From positions 1 through 37,563 of the IMG/VR virus record IMGVR_UViG_3300014838_000662: 37,563 bases of DNA. One strand, 5' to 3'. Position 1 is the first letter of the stretch, and every line of letters starts with the position of its first letter. The position numbers and the translations under genes were made by a program. Source of the stretch: a virus. Below are positions 29,796 through 37,129 of the stretch, one piece after another. The notes beneath the pieces were generated by a model, which worked only from the letters and a program-made list of their open reading frames with translations, was not told where the DNA came from and made no database searches.

Positions 29796-29943
29796 TCTTT
29801 TTCGGACGGCCACGTTTCACCAACGTGGCTTTTTTATCGCCGTGTCCGAGAAGCGCGAGTTGCTCATTTATACGCCCCTGCTCGGCTAGCAAGATCTGGA
29901 CGGCTTGATTGCGGAGCAACTGAGCCTGTTCGATGGCGGTCAT
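29752..29943 (-). CDS. Small AT-hook-like protein
   Basis: 63 residues: MTAIEQAQLLRNQAVQILLAE... and TLVKRGRPKKITAPDE, where RGRPKK is an AT-hook DNA-minor-groove motif. A strong Shine-Dalgarno sequence (TAAGGAGATTGA-ATG) supports the start, unusual for the minus strand. Its last 44 bases overlap the 3' end of the CHC2 gene tail to tail, and the plus-strand terminator lies inside it. Last gene of the mobilisation operon. Confidence 0.6.
   Translation of the reverse strand: MTAIEQAQLLRNQAVQILLAEQGRINEQLALLGHGDKKATLVKRGRPKKITAPDETSPLDNSL
29809..29835 (+). terminator. Intrinsic terminator of the CHC2 operon
   Basis: GCCACGTT-TCACC-AACGTGGC (8-bp stem) followed by TTTTTT on the plus strand. It lies within the coding sequence of the convergent minus-strand gene, covering its KRGRPKK-region codons. 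Confidence 0.85.
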
Positions 29944-29989
29944 TCAATCTCCTTACGGTCGCGTTGCAGGGAAAAGTAGTTGATGTTTA

Positions 29990-30433
29990 CTAGACTTCAG
30001 AAACCGATTTCAAAAGCTTATCGGCATCTTCAAGTGTTGGGACCGTCATCATCGCAACCTGTAAGCTGTCGAATCGAGCATCGATGGCCTCAATAGTGCC
30101 TAGCTCTTTGTCCAATCGAGCATCAAGAATCTTGCGGAGAGGATCGCCGGCGCTCCCGACCAGGCTCATATCTCCGTCGCTATCAAAATCGAAACCCAAT
30201 TGAGTCAGTTCGCGTTCCTGCTCGTTGAGTCTTTCTCTTGTGGCGTCGATTTGAACCTTGACCTTGAGTACGCCTTTCTTCTCTGCAAATTCCCGGATGA
30301 TCGTTTGGGCAAGCGAGCTTCGCTTTCTCTTAAGGTGATCTTTAGCCCTTTCGCGAAGACTGTGGTACCCGGGATCTAACATGTCGGCAAGGTGCTTCCT
30401 ATTCGCCAACGTAAAATTCGAATTGTTTTGCAT
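29990..30433 (-). CDS. Coiled-coil hypothetical protein
   Basis: 147 residues. A basic helix near the N terminus (RERAKDHLKRKRSSLAQTII) leads to a long coiled coil (DATRERLNEQERELTQLGF...DKELGTIEAIDARF). The leader ATAACAACTACAACC is pure A/C/T. It follows the first VirD4-like gene by about 150 bases. Perhaps an accessory or nucleoid-type protein; not recognised. Confidence 0.55.
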   Translation of the reverse strand: MQNNSNFTLANRKHLADMLDPGYHSLRERAKDHLKRKRSSLAQTIIREFAEKKGVLKVKVQIDATRERLNEQERELTQLGFDFDSDGDMSLVGSAGDPLRKILDARLDKELGTIEAIDARFDSLQVAMMTVPTLEDADKLLKSVSEV

Positions 30434-30586
30434 GGTTGTAGTTGTTATTTTGTTCTTTCCCCTGCTTCTGCAACGTGACCTCGAACAATACCCTCGCTCG
30501 GCGCGGCTTGTAGGAAGATCACGAAAACAATTATGCGCGGATATGTCTGGGCGCGCACGCTGATTTCGATGAGGTATGAACGCCAG

Positions 30587-31831
30587 TTACGCAGAAGACG
30601 CAAGGAACCTATTTATCTTCTCAATTACGTCTTTTCGCTTGGTTCCATAGCGCTGGAGCGACTGCTTTATGAGCTTCGTCTGGTTGGCTTCGTCGCCGCG
30701 CTTATCAATATTCGGCCAGCCGATTATGCGCCGAGCCTGTGGGAGATCGTCCTTGAATGTCCGGCAATAGAACTCATACCTGGGCAAGGAAGTGATGTGC
30801 GTTGCCTGCACCTGTTCTTCATTCCAGTTCTCCTCAATGGCTTTGGCATCTTCCCCCGACACATTGAACGTGATCTGAGTCGGGCAGTTTGAAAACACAT
30901 CCTTGGCAAACGGGAGCTGATACATTCCCTGACTTGCTAGCACGAGCGTGATTCCGTATTTACGTGATTCGGCCAGCAATGTTCCAAACCTGCCTCCGTG
31001 CACGAAATTGTGGACTTCGTCCGCGACAAGCATGAAGGGCGGCCGCGATTTTTGCTTTTCCCTTTTGAGCGCCGAGATCGAAACCATCGAGACAATGAGT
31101 GAGCCGAGGATCTGAGCGATCTCTTCCCCCAACCGGCCCTTGGAGAAGCGGCAGACAACGATTTTGCGGCTATTCATGATGTCCAGAAAGTCGAGCGATT
31201 TGGTCTGGCCAATGATCGGAATTATTGAGGGCCGGAGCAATTTCCCTACCTTGTTGATCGGCGGTGAGAACTTGGACATCTGTTCCGAGTCCCTGAGTTT
31301 CTCGTCGTATTGTTCTCGGAACATGGTAAGCAACGGGTTCTTCGTGTCGGCCAATACCTTCTCCCGGAACTTGTCGTCGGCCATGAACCGGAAAATATGA
31401 ACGGGTGTCGGGTGTTCGTAGTATTCGCACACGGCGTCAATGGCGTTGATTATCACCCTGGCGGATTCGTCGCCCCATGCGGAGCCGGCCAAAGACTTGA
31501 ACGTTGTGAATAGTGATTCCTTCCCGAGCTCCAACTCTTCTGACGAATTGAAATGGAGCGGATTGAACGGCGGCACAAGCGAAGCATCGGGGTCGATCCA
31601 AATGAAGTCCCGCATCCTGTTTTTCGGAATAAGCTTGGCGATCTGGTCGGCCGTGTCGCCGTGAGGATCAATAAAGAGTCCGCCGTTGCCCTGGCGGATG
31701 TGTTCGACGAAGAGATTGACGAGCAGGGTTGATTTTCCCATGCCTGACATGCCTTCGATTGATATGTGTTTGGTCGAATCTATGGAAAAGTCGCTATTCG
31801 TGATGGAATCGCGGCCGAGTGAGATGTACAT
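30587..31831 (-). CDS. VirD4/TraG-type coupling ATPase (1)
   Basis: 414 residues. Walker A GMSGMGKST (27-35), FIDPHGDT typical of VirD4/TraG/DUF87 motors, and Walker B FMLVADE (266-272) followed by a sensor region ITLVLASQG (294-302). These ring ATPases pump DNA through conjugation channels or mobilise plasmids. The protein is shorter than VirD4 and lacks an N-terminal membrane anchor, so it is probably soluble and may rely on other proteins. A promoter with TTGATT/TATAGA lies just upstream (31847-31874). It is the second such ATPase in the window, with the larger one at 34092-35789. Confidence 0.85.
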   Translation of the reverse strand: MYISLGRDSITNSDFSIDSTKHISIEGMSGMGKSTLLVNLFVEHIRQGNGGLFIDPHGDTADQIAKLIPKNRMRDFIWIDPDASLVPPFNPLHFNSSEELELGKESLFTTFKSLAGSAWGDESARVIINAIDAVCEYYEHPTPVHIFRFMADDKFREKVLADTKNPLLTMFREQYDEKLRDSEQMSKFSPPINKVGKLLRPSIIPIIGQTKSLDFLDIMNSRKIVVCRFSKGRLGEEIAQILGSLIVSMVSISALKREKQKSRPPFMLVADEVHNFVHGGRFGTLLAESRKYGITLVLASQGMYQLPFAKDVFSNCPTQITFNVSGEDAKAIEENWNEEQVQATHITSLPRYEFYCRTFKDDLPQARRIIGWPNIDKRGDEANQTKLIKQSLQRYGTKRKDVIEKINRFLASSA

Positions 31832-31846
31832 GGAACTAACAATTGG

Positions 31847-31874
31847 TCTATAGTAGTTTTCAACTTCAAATCAA
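31847..31874 (-). promoter_or_regulatory. Promoter candidate for coupling ATPase 1
   Basis: TTGATT (31874-31869), a 16-base spacer and TATAGA (31852-31847) on the minus strand; start near 31840, giving a leader of only about 10 bases to the ATG at 31831. Confidence 0.5.
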
Positions 31875-31889
31875 TGAAAGGGGAAGAAC

Positions 31890-32315
31890 GTGTCTGCTGA
31901 ACTTGAATTCTATAAGATCCACACAGAACAGTCTCGACACCTTGAGGTTCAGCGTTCAACAATCGCTGGGATCGGTGCAGCCGTATCAGGCGTGATTGTC
32001 GGAGAGCTTTTGAAGAGGAGTCCATTGTCTAAAGCCGATCTTCCCTATTCGATCACGCTGATGTTTGTTGGGCTCATAACTCTGCTGTTTAGTGGAAAAC
32101 TATTTGAACGAATGAAACTTCACAATGAAATCGCTAGACTGGCTCGCAACAAGCTCGACCCGTCACTCGCCAGTTTTCGAGCACAAGCGGAAGCGACAAT
32201 AAGAAAGAAATACCCTATCCTGTTTTGGCTTCCTCTGCATACCTTATGGAACTGCTTTTTCGGTGCCATCTGTGTATTGGGAATTGCTTTGACAACAAGA
32301 ATTGTCTTTTGGTAG
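31890..32315 (+). CDS. Plus-strand membrane protein (moron-like)
   Basis: 141 residues, GTG start with GGGGA 4-5 bases upstream. An N-terminal helix (EFYKIHTEQSRHLEVQRSTI), two hydrophobic segments (about 26-43 and 53-68), a charged coiled coil (about 73-105) and a final membrane helix (LHTLWNCFFGAICVLGIALTT). This layout loosely recalls SLATT-type membrane effector or sensor proteins, but I cannot confirm it. Third plus-strand membrane gene embedded in minus-strand operons and it has its own terminator (32379-32414). Confidence 0.65.
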   Translation: MSAELEFYKIHTEQSRHLEVQRSTIAGIGAAVSGVIVGELLKRSPLSKADLPYSITLMFVGLITLLFSGKLFERMKLHNEIARLARNKLDPSLASFRAQAEATIRKKYPILFWLPLHTLWNCFFGAICVLGIALTTRIVFW

Positions 32316-32378
32316 CCAGCAATAGTCCCGTGTCCGCGCCTCCATGCGGCGTGGATTACACGTTGAGAAGGCGCGGAG

Positions 32379-32414
32379 GCGGAGAAGTGTGGGAAACTCC
32401 CACCCCGCTTTTTT
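32379..32414 (+). terminator. Intrinsic terminator of the 31890 gene
   Basis: GCGG (32379-32382) and CCGC (32405-32408) flank GTGGGA-AAC-TCCCAC (32389-32403) and are followed by TTTTTT. A further inverted repeat, TCCGCGCC (32333-32340)/GGCGCGGA (32370-32377), lies upstream, so the 3' end is strongly structured. Confidence 0.75.
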
Positions 32415-32433
32415 GGGAGCGATTAAATTAATC

Positions 32434-32799
32434 TTACCGGCTATGCAGGGGAAGTCGAGCGGGAGTGATCTTACGAAGGCGGCGATATTTCTCCTCGGTG
32501 TCGTGACCGTCCCATGATTCGCGCGCATCGTATGAGAGATGATCGAACATCGGGACTTCTGAGTCGTGGATGTGCCAGGAGATTTGATGGGTAAAATCTT
32601 TTCCATCAGTAACGCCACGCGCTTCGGGAGGAATATTTATATAAACGATTGTACGCCAGTCTGCATCCCATGCCCTGTCATTCAGGTCATGCTTGCCGAG
32701 CCACGCCGGAAATAGTTTCGAGAGCGCCGCAACGAGCTGATTGCGCTCCCAATATGCATTGTCTTTTTGCTTCTTGATTTTCTCTGTTAGGTCTTCCAT
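32434..32799 (-). CDS. Conserved-looking hypothetical protein
   Basis: 121 residues. An N-terminal helical half (KKQKDNAYWERNQLVAALSKLFPAW), then WDADWRTIVYINIPP, ISWHIHDSEVPMFDHL and ESWDGHDTEEKYRRLRKI. This SWHIHD...WDGH...KY.RL pattern recurs in phage and plasmid hypothetical proteins. Begins exactly where the replication-relaxation gene ends (TAAATG). Function unknown. Confidence 0.6.
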   Translation of the reverse strand: MEDLTEKIKKQKDNAYWERNQLVAALSKLFPAWLGKHDLNDRAWDADWRTIVYINIPPEARGVTDGKDFTHQISWHIHDSEVPMFDHLSYDARESWDGHDTEEKYRRLRKITPARLPLHSR

Positions 32800-33633
32800 T
32801 TATGTGGTTAAGAATCCATATCCGACCTTTTCCCAATCCTTGGGCGTCTTGAAAATCTCGCCGCCGATGTCTGCCTTATATCCTCCTTCCGTCCCGAGCC
32901 AGAACATCCGGTGGTTGTATTCCTTGTTCAACTGCCGCAAGAGATTCTCGCGGCGCTCGTGCGTACGCTGGATCACAATGACCCGGAACTGTCGGAAATC
33001 CAGCCACTCCTTCTCGCATTTATCCGAGCCGTAATACTCGTAATACTTCCCCAGCTTGCGCATGATTGAAGGCTCGCCGTTCACATAGTGGCCAATCTTC
33101 GCGCGCTCCATTTCGAGGAAATAGTACAGGGTGTTCTTCCCTTCCGGCTTTGCGGGATCGGTGAGCGCGAACATCGCATCCGGAGAGATCGTGCATTTAA
33201 GGTCGGCCTGTTGCCAGTAGAGCTTGAGCTTATTTTTCTCGGCAAATTTCTTCAGCGCAATGTGGAAGAACGAGATCTCAAGCTCGTGATCGAGGGTCCG
33301 CTGGGAATGTTCGTCAAAGGTCTTGGCAAGCGGCCATAATGGCTTGCCGAACTTCACGCCCTTGTCGGTGAGGCCCCACGCATAATGCACGCCTCCGGTC
33401 ACGCGGTCGAGGTCGAGATAGGGCAATCGCTCGACAACACCGGCCTTCAATAGCACCATGAGCGTCTGGCGGATCGAACGCTTGTCGTTGTCATTCGGCT
33501 CGCGGCCACGGATCAGCGTGGCAATGTCGTTCGTGCGCAGGCAAAAGAACTCCGCGAGCAATTCGAGCGTTCTTCGATTGGTGTTGTAAAGTTTAAGTCC
33601 GGGGAGCGGATGAGTAGATGGAGTATTTTTCAT
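32800..33633 (-). CDS. Replication-relaxation family protein
   Basis: 277 residues from ATG 33633 (MKNTPSTHPLPG). The N-terminal winged helix (NRRTLELLAEFFCLRTNDIATLI ... LLKAGVVERL) and a second half with HELEISFFHIAL, SPDAMFALTD and YYFLEMERAKIG fit the replication-relaxation family (PF13814 type), whose C-terminal part resembles a restriction-nuclease fold with D and E residues in PDA and LEMER. Such proteins start plasmid replication or mobilisation in many mobile elements. It lies between the HNH gene and the conserved 121-residue gene, in one operon with the two VirD4-like ATPases. Confidence 0.8.
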   Translation of the reverse strand: MKNTPSTHPLPGLKLYNTNRRTLELLAEFFCLRTNDIATLIRGREPNDNDKRSIRQTLMVLLKAGVVERLPYLDLDRVTGGVHYAWGLTDKGVKFGKPLWPLAKTFDEHSQRTLDHELEISFFHIALKKFAEKNKLKLYWQQADLKCTISPDAMFALTDPAKPEGKNTLYYFLEMERAKIGHYVNGEPSIMRKLGKYYEYYGSDKCEKEWLDFRQFRVIVIQRTHERRENLLRQLNKEYNHRMFWLGTEGGYKADIGGEIFKTPKDWEKVGYGFLTT

Positions 33634-33637
33634 ATGT

Positions 33638-34156
33638 TTAAGCCGCAATTGGTTGTTGATGTGGGCAGACTTTCCAACTGGCTTTAGCCATGTTGCAGTT
33701 ATGACAGAGAATTTGGAATATTGGGGGGAAGTTATTCTTTACTATCCAACGATATGTTCCTGAGCCACCACGAAGTTTTAGTGCGCGGCGATGTGCGTTG
33801 CCATCCTTATTAATGTGGTCAAGGCTAAAGAACTTTTGCTCGTTTTCACCACAACACGCGCATTTATTGCCATAGTGAATGAAGACGGCCAGACGGATTA
33901 ACTTCAGTGCATTGCGTTGTCGCGCCTTGTCGAGTTCTCGCGCCACAGGGTCAGTCTCGCGGCGCTGTCGCCTTTGAGCGCAAGCACAGGGCCTGCAATA
34001 TGAATGGAATCCGTCGATAGTGTTGCTACAGTAATGGAAGTATTTGTGGGTGAGCGGCTTTCTCTTTTTACATATAAAACAACGCTTACTCTTACGAACG
34101 ATGCTTCGTGGGGCTTTGACCCGGCTTGATGTCCTCGTCCTTGTTATGGCGTCCAT
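33638..34156 (-). CDS. HNH endonuclease with extra zinc finger
   Basis: 172 residues. A first zinc finger (RCFICKKRKPL...YFHYC..., SYCRPCAC) is followed by an HNH domain with CACCGENEQKFFSLDHINKDG and ILCHNCNMAK. It overlaps the 3' end of the large VirD4-like gene by 65 bases and ends 4 bases before the replication-relaxation gene. The overlap and the homing type suggest it invaded this operon. It is the third HNH homing enzyme in the window, not counting NinG. Confidence 0.85.
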   Translation of the reverse strand: MDAITRTRTSSRVKAPRSIVRKSKRCFICKKRKPLTHKYFHYCSNTIDGFHSYCRPCACAQRRQRRETDPVARELDKARQRNALKLIRLAVFIHYGNKCACCGENEQKFFSLDHINKDGNAHRRALKLRGGSGTYRWIVKNNFPPIFQILCHNCNMAKASWKVCPHQQPIAA

Positions 34157-35789
34157 TTACTTCAGTATGTGGTATTGCATGAGAATGTAAAGCCTCGTTG
34201 TCCACAGTGCGTATCTGGCCGCTTTCAGCGGAAGTTTCCTCAGCATATCGAGTGATAGTGATCTCTCGAAGCTTATCGAGCAAGCGCTCGGCGGCGTCTT
34301 CATCTTTCTCGGTCATTACATATCGCCGTTCGGTCCACTTGAAGATTGGCTCGTTCGAGCCGATTTTGAAACAGGCTTGATATGGCTTTAATTGTGCAAG
34401 CCGGTCCGTATCGTAAGGGGCAATTCTCGCTCGGAATCGCGACGCGTCGTCCTGATCGAGCGCGAAAAAAATATAGGTCGGTATGTTTCCAAGAATGGCT
34501 TTGAGATTGGTAGTGAGCACCTGATCGAGATACTGATTACCAAGCGTGAGGCGAAGACCAAGTCCACCGGCTACAGAAAGAAGATCAGCGAACGAATCGG
34601 TCTGAAAATACTCAAATTCGTCCACGTGAAGAAAAAATGGGCTTCGCGTATATTTCTTGGTCCCGGACCGTTCATTGATGGCGGACATTATCTGCGCCAT
34701 CACGAGTGATCCATAAAATGCGGCGTCTCTATCGCGCGGTGGCGAGAGGTCAACGAGAAGGATCTTTTTATTGTCCATGATTTCAGAGAAGTTGAGAGGT
34801 GGAGTACGGGCATCGAATATCGCCTTAAACTTTGGATTGAGGTAAAAAGGACTCAAGCGCCGTTCGAGGGTTCCCACTCCGTCCTTGGGAAACGGGTGAA
34901 ACAACTCACCCAATTCAGGATTTACCAAATTCAATTTGGCAAGGAGTTCTGTTTGCGCAGTTTTGAAGCTTATGAAGCGATACATGTCGGTGATAGTGGT
35001 GTCCGGAATCAAAAGGAAAGCACGGATGATTTTTTCAAGGAGCGGTTCGGCCGCTTTTAAGGTGGTGTCGCCTTTCGTAATGATATAAATGAGGTCGTTC
35101 ACGACGCGCTCGGTATTCTCCGGATTCCTATCAAGGAAATTGAATGGGATCGGCGTGTATTTATCGAGAAAGATGATGTCGTCGACAAGGTTTCTCACCT
35201 TTCCATCAACGATCCTTTGCGCAGGCAATGAATGAACGATGGCGCGGAGGAGATCGCGCTTTGGGTCTAGCACTGCGACACCCTGACCTTGCATGATGTC
35301 ATGCATGATGATGTTTTGGAGTTGAGTGGACTTTCCTAGACGCGTTCCACCAGGAACAAAAATATGTTGATCGCGGATCGAATAGGGAATGGAGATTGGA
35401 TAATCGGGAGGGTGAAAAAATGGGGTGGGATCGCGGCGCTCTTGTTCCTGCTCGCGCTCCCGTTTTCTATTGACTTCGCGTTGTTCTAGATCCTTTTTGC
35501 GCTGTGCGTCCCGAGCTTCACGCTCTTTTTTTCTTTGCTCCTCTTTAAGTTTCTTTTCCTCTGCTTCTTGAGCGAGCCTTTTTGATCGGGCTAGGCTTGC
35601 ACGATAATCACGATCCTGTTTGCGGAGTTCGGCATCTGATCTGCGCTGGGCCGCGCTCTGTTTCTCTTGTTCAATCCATTCTTGCCGCCTAATTTTGTAG
35701 TGCAACTGGATATTTTCATGGGTGGTATCTCCCTTCGGACGCATTCTTTCCCAAAATACCTCCCATGATTCTGCGGCCGGCCAGCTCAT
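34092..35789 (-). CDS. VirD4/TraG-type coupling ATPase (2)
   Basis: 565 residues. A highly charged coiled coil fills about 35-120 (KLKEEQRKKEREARDAQRKK and similar), then the motor: Walker A PGGTRLGKST (146-155), VAVLDPKRDLL, and Walker B FFLHVDE (385-391), followed by LTLGNQYLDQVL. The coiled coil may serve as an oligomer or partner-binding arm. No membrane helix is visible. Its stop is followed by an HNH gene. The C-terminal tail is low complexity (HTEVNGRHNKDEDIKPGQSP). Confidence 0.85.
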   Translation of the reverse strand: MSWPAAESWEVFWERMRPKGDTTHENIQLHYKIRRQEWIEQEKQSAAQRRSDAELRKQDRDYRASLARSKRLAQEAEEKKLKEEQRKKEREARDAQRKKDLEQREVNRKREREQEQERRDPTPFFHPPDYPISIPYSIRDQHIFVPGGTRLGKSTQLQNIIMHDIMQGQGVAVLDPKRDLLRAIVHSLPAQRIVDGKVRNLVDDIIFLDKYTPIPFNFLDRNPENTERVVNDLIYIITKGDTTLKAAEPLLEKIIRAFLLIPDTTITDMYRFISFKTAQTELLAKLNLVNPELGELFHPFPKDGVGTLERRLSPFYLNPKFKAIFDARTPPLNFSEIMDNKKILLVDLSPPRDRDAAFYGSLVMAQIMSAINERSGTKKYTRSPFFLHVDEFEYFQTDSFADLLSVAGGLGLRLTLGNQYLDQVLTTNLKAILGNIPTYIFFALDQDDASRFRARIAPYDTDRLAQLKPYQACFKIGSNEPIFKWTERRYVMTEKDEDAAERLLDKLREITITRYAEETSAESGQIRTVDNEALHSHAIPHTEVNGRHNKDEDIKPGQSPTKHRS

Positions 35790-36385
35790 AAAATGACGTC
35801 GCTTAGATGGGTGGTATTTTTACCCTGTTGCGTCGGTTCAGGCTTCAACTGGACTGGCGTCTCGGGTTCTGGTGGAGCGGTGACGACCGGCGCCGAAGGG
35901 GGCGGCGAAGGCTTTTGGAGGTTGGCTTTCGCTTGGTCGAAGAAGGCGAGAAGAATCCCGTCCCGCATATCCGGCTGGAAGCGGTAGAGATTTTTCATGA
36001 GCCATTCTTTGGCATCGGCTTCCGAATTGCATTCCGAGAGGAAGGACATGAATTCCGCAATGATCGGATCGTCCTTGAGTAGATCGAAATGTTCTGCCAT
36101 CAACACGCGGAATTCGTGGAAGGACAAGTTAGTCGGCGGGGGCGCTTGTTCAATCGTCAGATTTTCTATACCGAGCAGTCCCTGAAGAAAACCTCGCATC
36201 GGCACGCGCGAATCTTGCCGATATGTTTCGATAAGTTTCGCGTCGATATGTTCGATAGTTTCTTTTGCATGAGGCTGGAGTTGGTAGGTGATCTTGGCTC
36301 CGTCCACGATGAACGAATGTAGTCTTTGGCGGGAGCCGTTGCCCCAATCAAAAAGATCTCCGAGGGTTGTTGGTCTATCACTCAC
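35786..36385 (-). CDS. Partner of coupling ATPase 2, hypothetical
   Basis: 199 residues, GTG start whose first bases overlap the upstream leader ORF stop (GTGA), and whose stop overlaps the ATPase start (ATGA). The front is mixed (MSDRPTTLGDLFDWGNGSRQ), the middle helical (FLQGLLGIENLTIEQ ... WLMKNLYRFQPDMRDGILL), and the end proline-rich (PPPSAPVVTAPPEPETP). Always next to the VirD4-like gene here; probably an accessory or adaptor. Family not recognised. Confidence 0.6.
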   Translation of the reverse strand: MSDRPTTLGDLFDWGNGSRQRLHSFIVDGAKITYQLQPHAKETIEHIDAKLIETYRQDSRVPMRGFLQGLLGIENLTIEQAPPPTNLSFHEFRVLMAEHFDLLKDDPIIAEFMSFLSECNSEADAKEWLMKNLYRFQPDMRDGILLAFFDQAKANLQKPSPPPSAPVVTAPPEPETPVQLKPEPTQQGKNTTHLSDVIL

Positions 36386-36564
36386 AATGCCCTACAGTCG
36401 CCGCACCGTCCTAGCGGTAGCGTACCCCGGTAGGGGCGAGCGAGAGCGACGGGCATCTTCTTGCGATAGCCCGATAGGGTGGATGAGGAGAGACCGATAG
36501 GGAAAGACGAAGAAACAAGAAGATGCCCGTCGGTAGACGAGGGACGGTGCGGCATACCAGTCAT
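36382..36564 (-). CDS. Palindrome-rich leader ORF (60 aa)
   Basis: ATG at 36564 with a strong TGGAGG 8 bases upstream; the TGA stop overlaps the GTG of the 199-residue gene. Product begins MTGMPHRPSSTDGHLLVSSS and ends LGRCGDCRAL, rich in serine, arginine and leucine. The two inverted repeats at 36401-36552 lie wholly inside it, so ribosome movement would unfold them. This arrangement fits a translational or attenuation leader controlling the mobilisation operon. It could also be a chance ORF over a structured DNA element such as an origin of transfer. Confidence 0.45.
   Translation of the reverse strand: MTGMPHRPSSTDGHLLVSSSFPIGLSSSTLSGYRKKMPVALARPYRGTLPLGRCGDCRAL
36401..36552. repeat. Nested perfect inverted repeats
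   Basis: Outer arms CCGCACCGTCC (36401-36411) and GGACGGTGCGG (36542-36552), 11 bp; inner arms CGACGGGCATCTTCTTG (36447-36463) and its complement (36516-36532), 17 bp. The loop holds two CCGATAGGG copies. Two perfect nested stems in 152 bases are far beyond chance. Candidate origin of transfer or replication, or a regulatory RNA fold. Confidence 0.75.
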
Positions 36565-36861
36565 ACCCGTAACCTCCAGTAAATAAAGGCAATATATCGG
36601 GCGCGGATATTTCGCGGCGATATTTTTCGGATACCAGTCGAGGATAGACACAGGTACCCGTGGTGATGGAGTGAATTGGCGGCAATTCTAGCAGGGAAAT
36701 TAAGAATGGGCTACCCGTAAGTTGAGAAGGCTAGTACACTTGCGCTAGCTCCGATCCGAAAGGGTCGGGGTTGCAGCTTGGCCACGCTCTTTCGGAAGAG
36801 AATGGGCGAGCTGTGAATCAACAACACAATTGGATTGGGGACTTCAGCAGTGGAGTTTCTC

Positions 36862-37077
36862 ATGTCCAATGATGTTGAGAAGTGGTACTCAATCAAGGAA
36901 GTCGCCGGTCGTTACGGCGTGAGCCGTGACACGATTAGCAGGCGTATCAAAAAGGGGAAGATTCGAGCGCTCCGTTTCCCATCTGTCTCATCGCCCAGGC
37001 GCAAGCGTGGATACGATATGGATCGGATTTCGGAGAGCGAGCTTCAACGCTTTGAGCGCGGCAATACGACATCCTGA
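36862..37077 (+). CDS. Excisionase-type HTH DNA-binding protein
   Basis: 71 residues from ATG 36862, 6 bases after TGGAG. WYSIKEVAGRYGVSRDTISR is the helix-turn-helix of the MerR/excisionase (HTH_17) class, followed by RRIKKGKIRALRFP and a basic wing. Such proteins act as excisionases or repressors. It stands opposite the palindrome-rich region and the minus-strand mobilisation operon, so it could bind there. Confidence 0.75.
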   Translation: MSNDVEKWYSIKEVAGRYGVSRDTISRRIKKGKIRALRFPSVSSPRRKRGYDMDRISESELQRFERGNTTS

Positions 37078-37081
37078 TAGT

Positions 37082-37104
37082 GGCCCCGGTGATGAGCCGG
37101 GGCC
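37082..37104 (+). terminator. 8-bp hairpin between plus-strand genes
   Basis: GGCCCCGG-TGATGAG-CCGGGGCC, followed by TTACCTG with no T-run. A strong hairpin directly between the two plus-strand genes; it may attenuate rather than fully terminate transcription or protect the mRNA end. Confidence 0.55.
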
Positions 37105-37129
37105 TTACCTGAGCCATAGGAGTTGTCCA

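Noticed and set aside
29151-29813. 220-residue minus-strand ORF
   Set aside because: Antisense to the CHC2 gene, which has clear zinc-binding residues, a strong ribosome binding site and a terminator; the antisense translation has no recognisable features.
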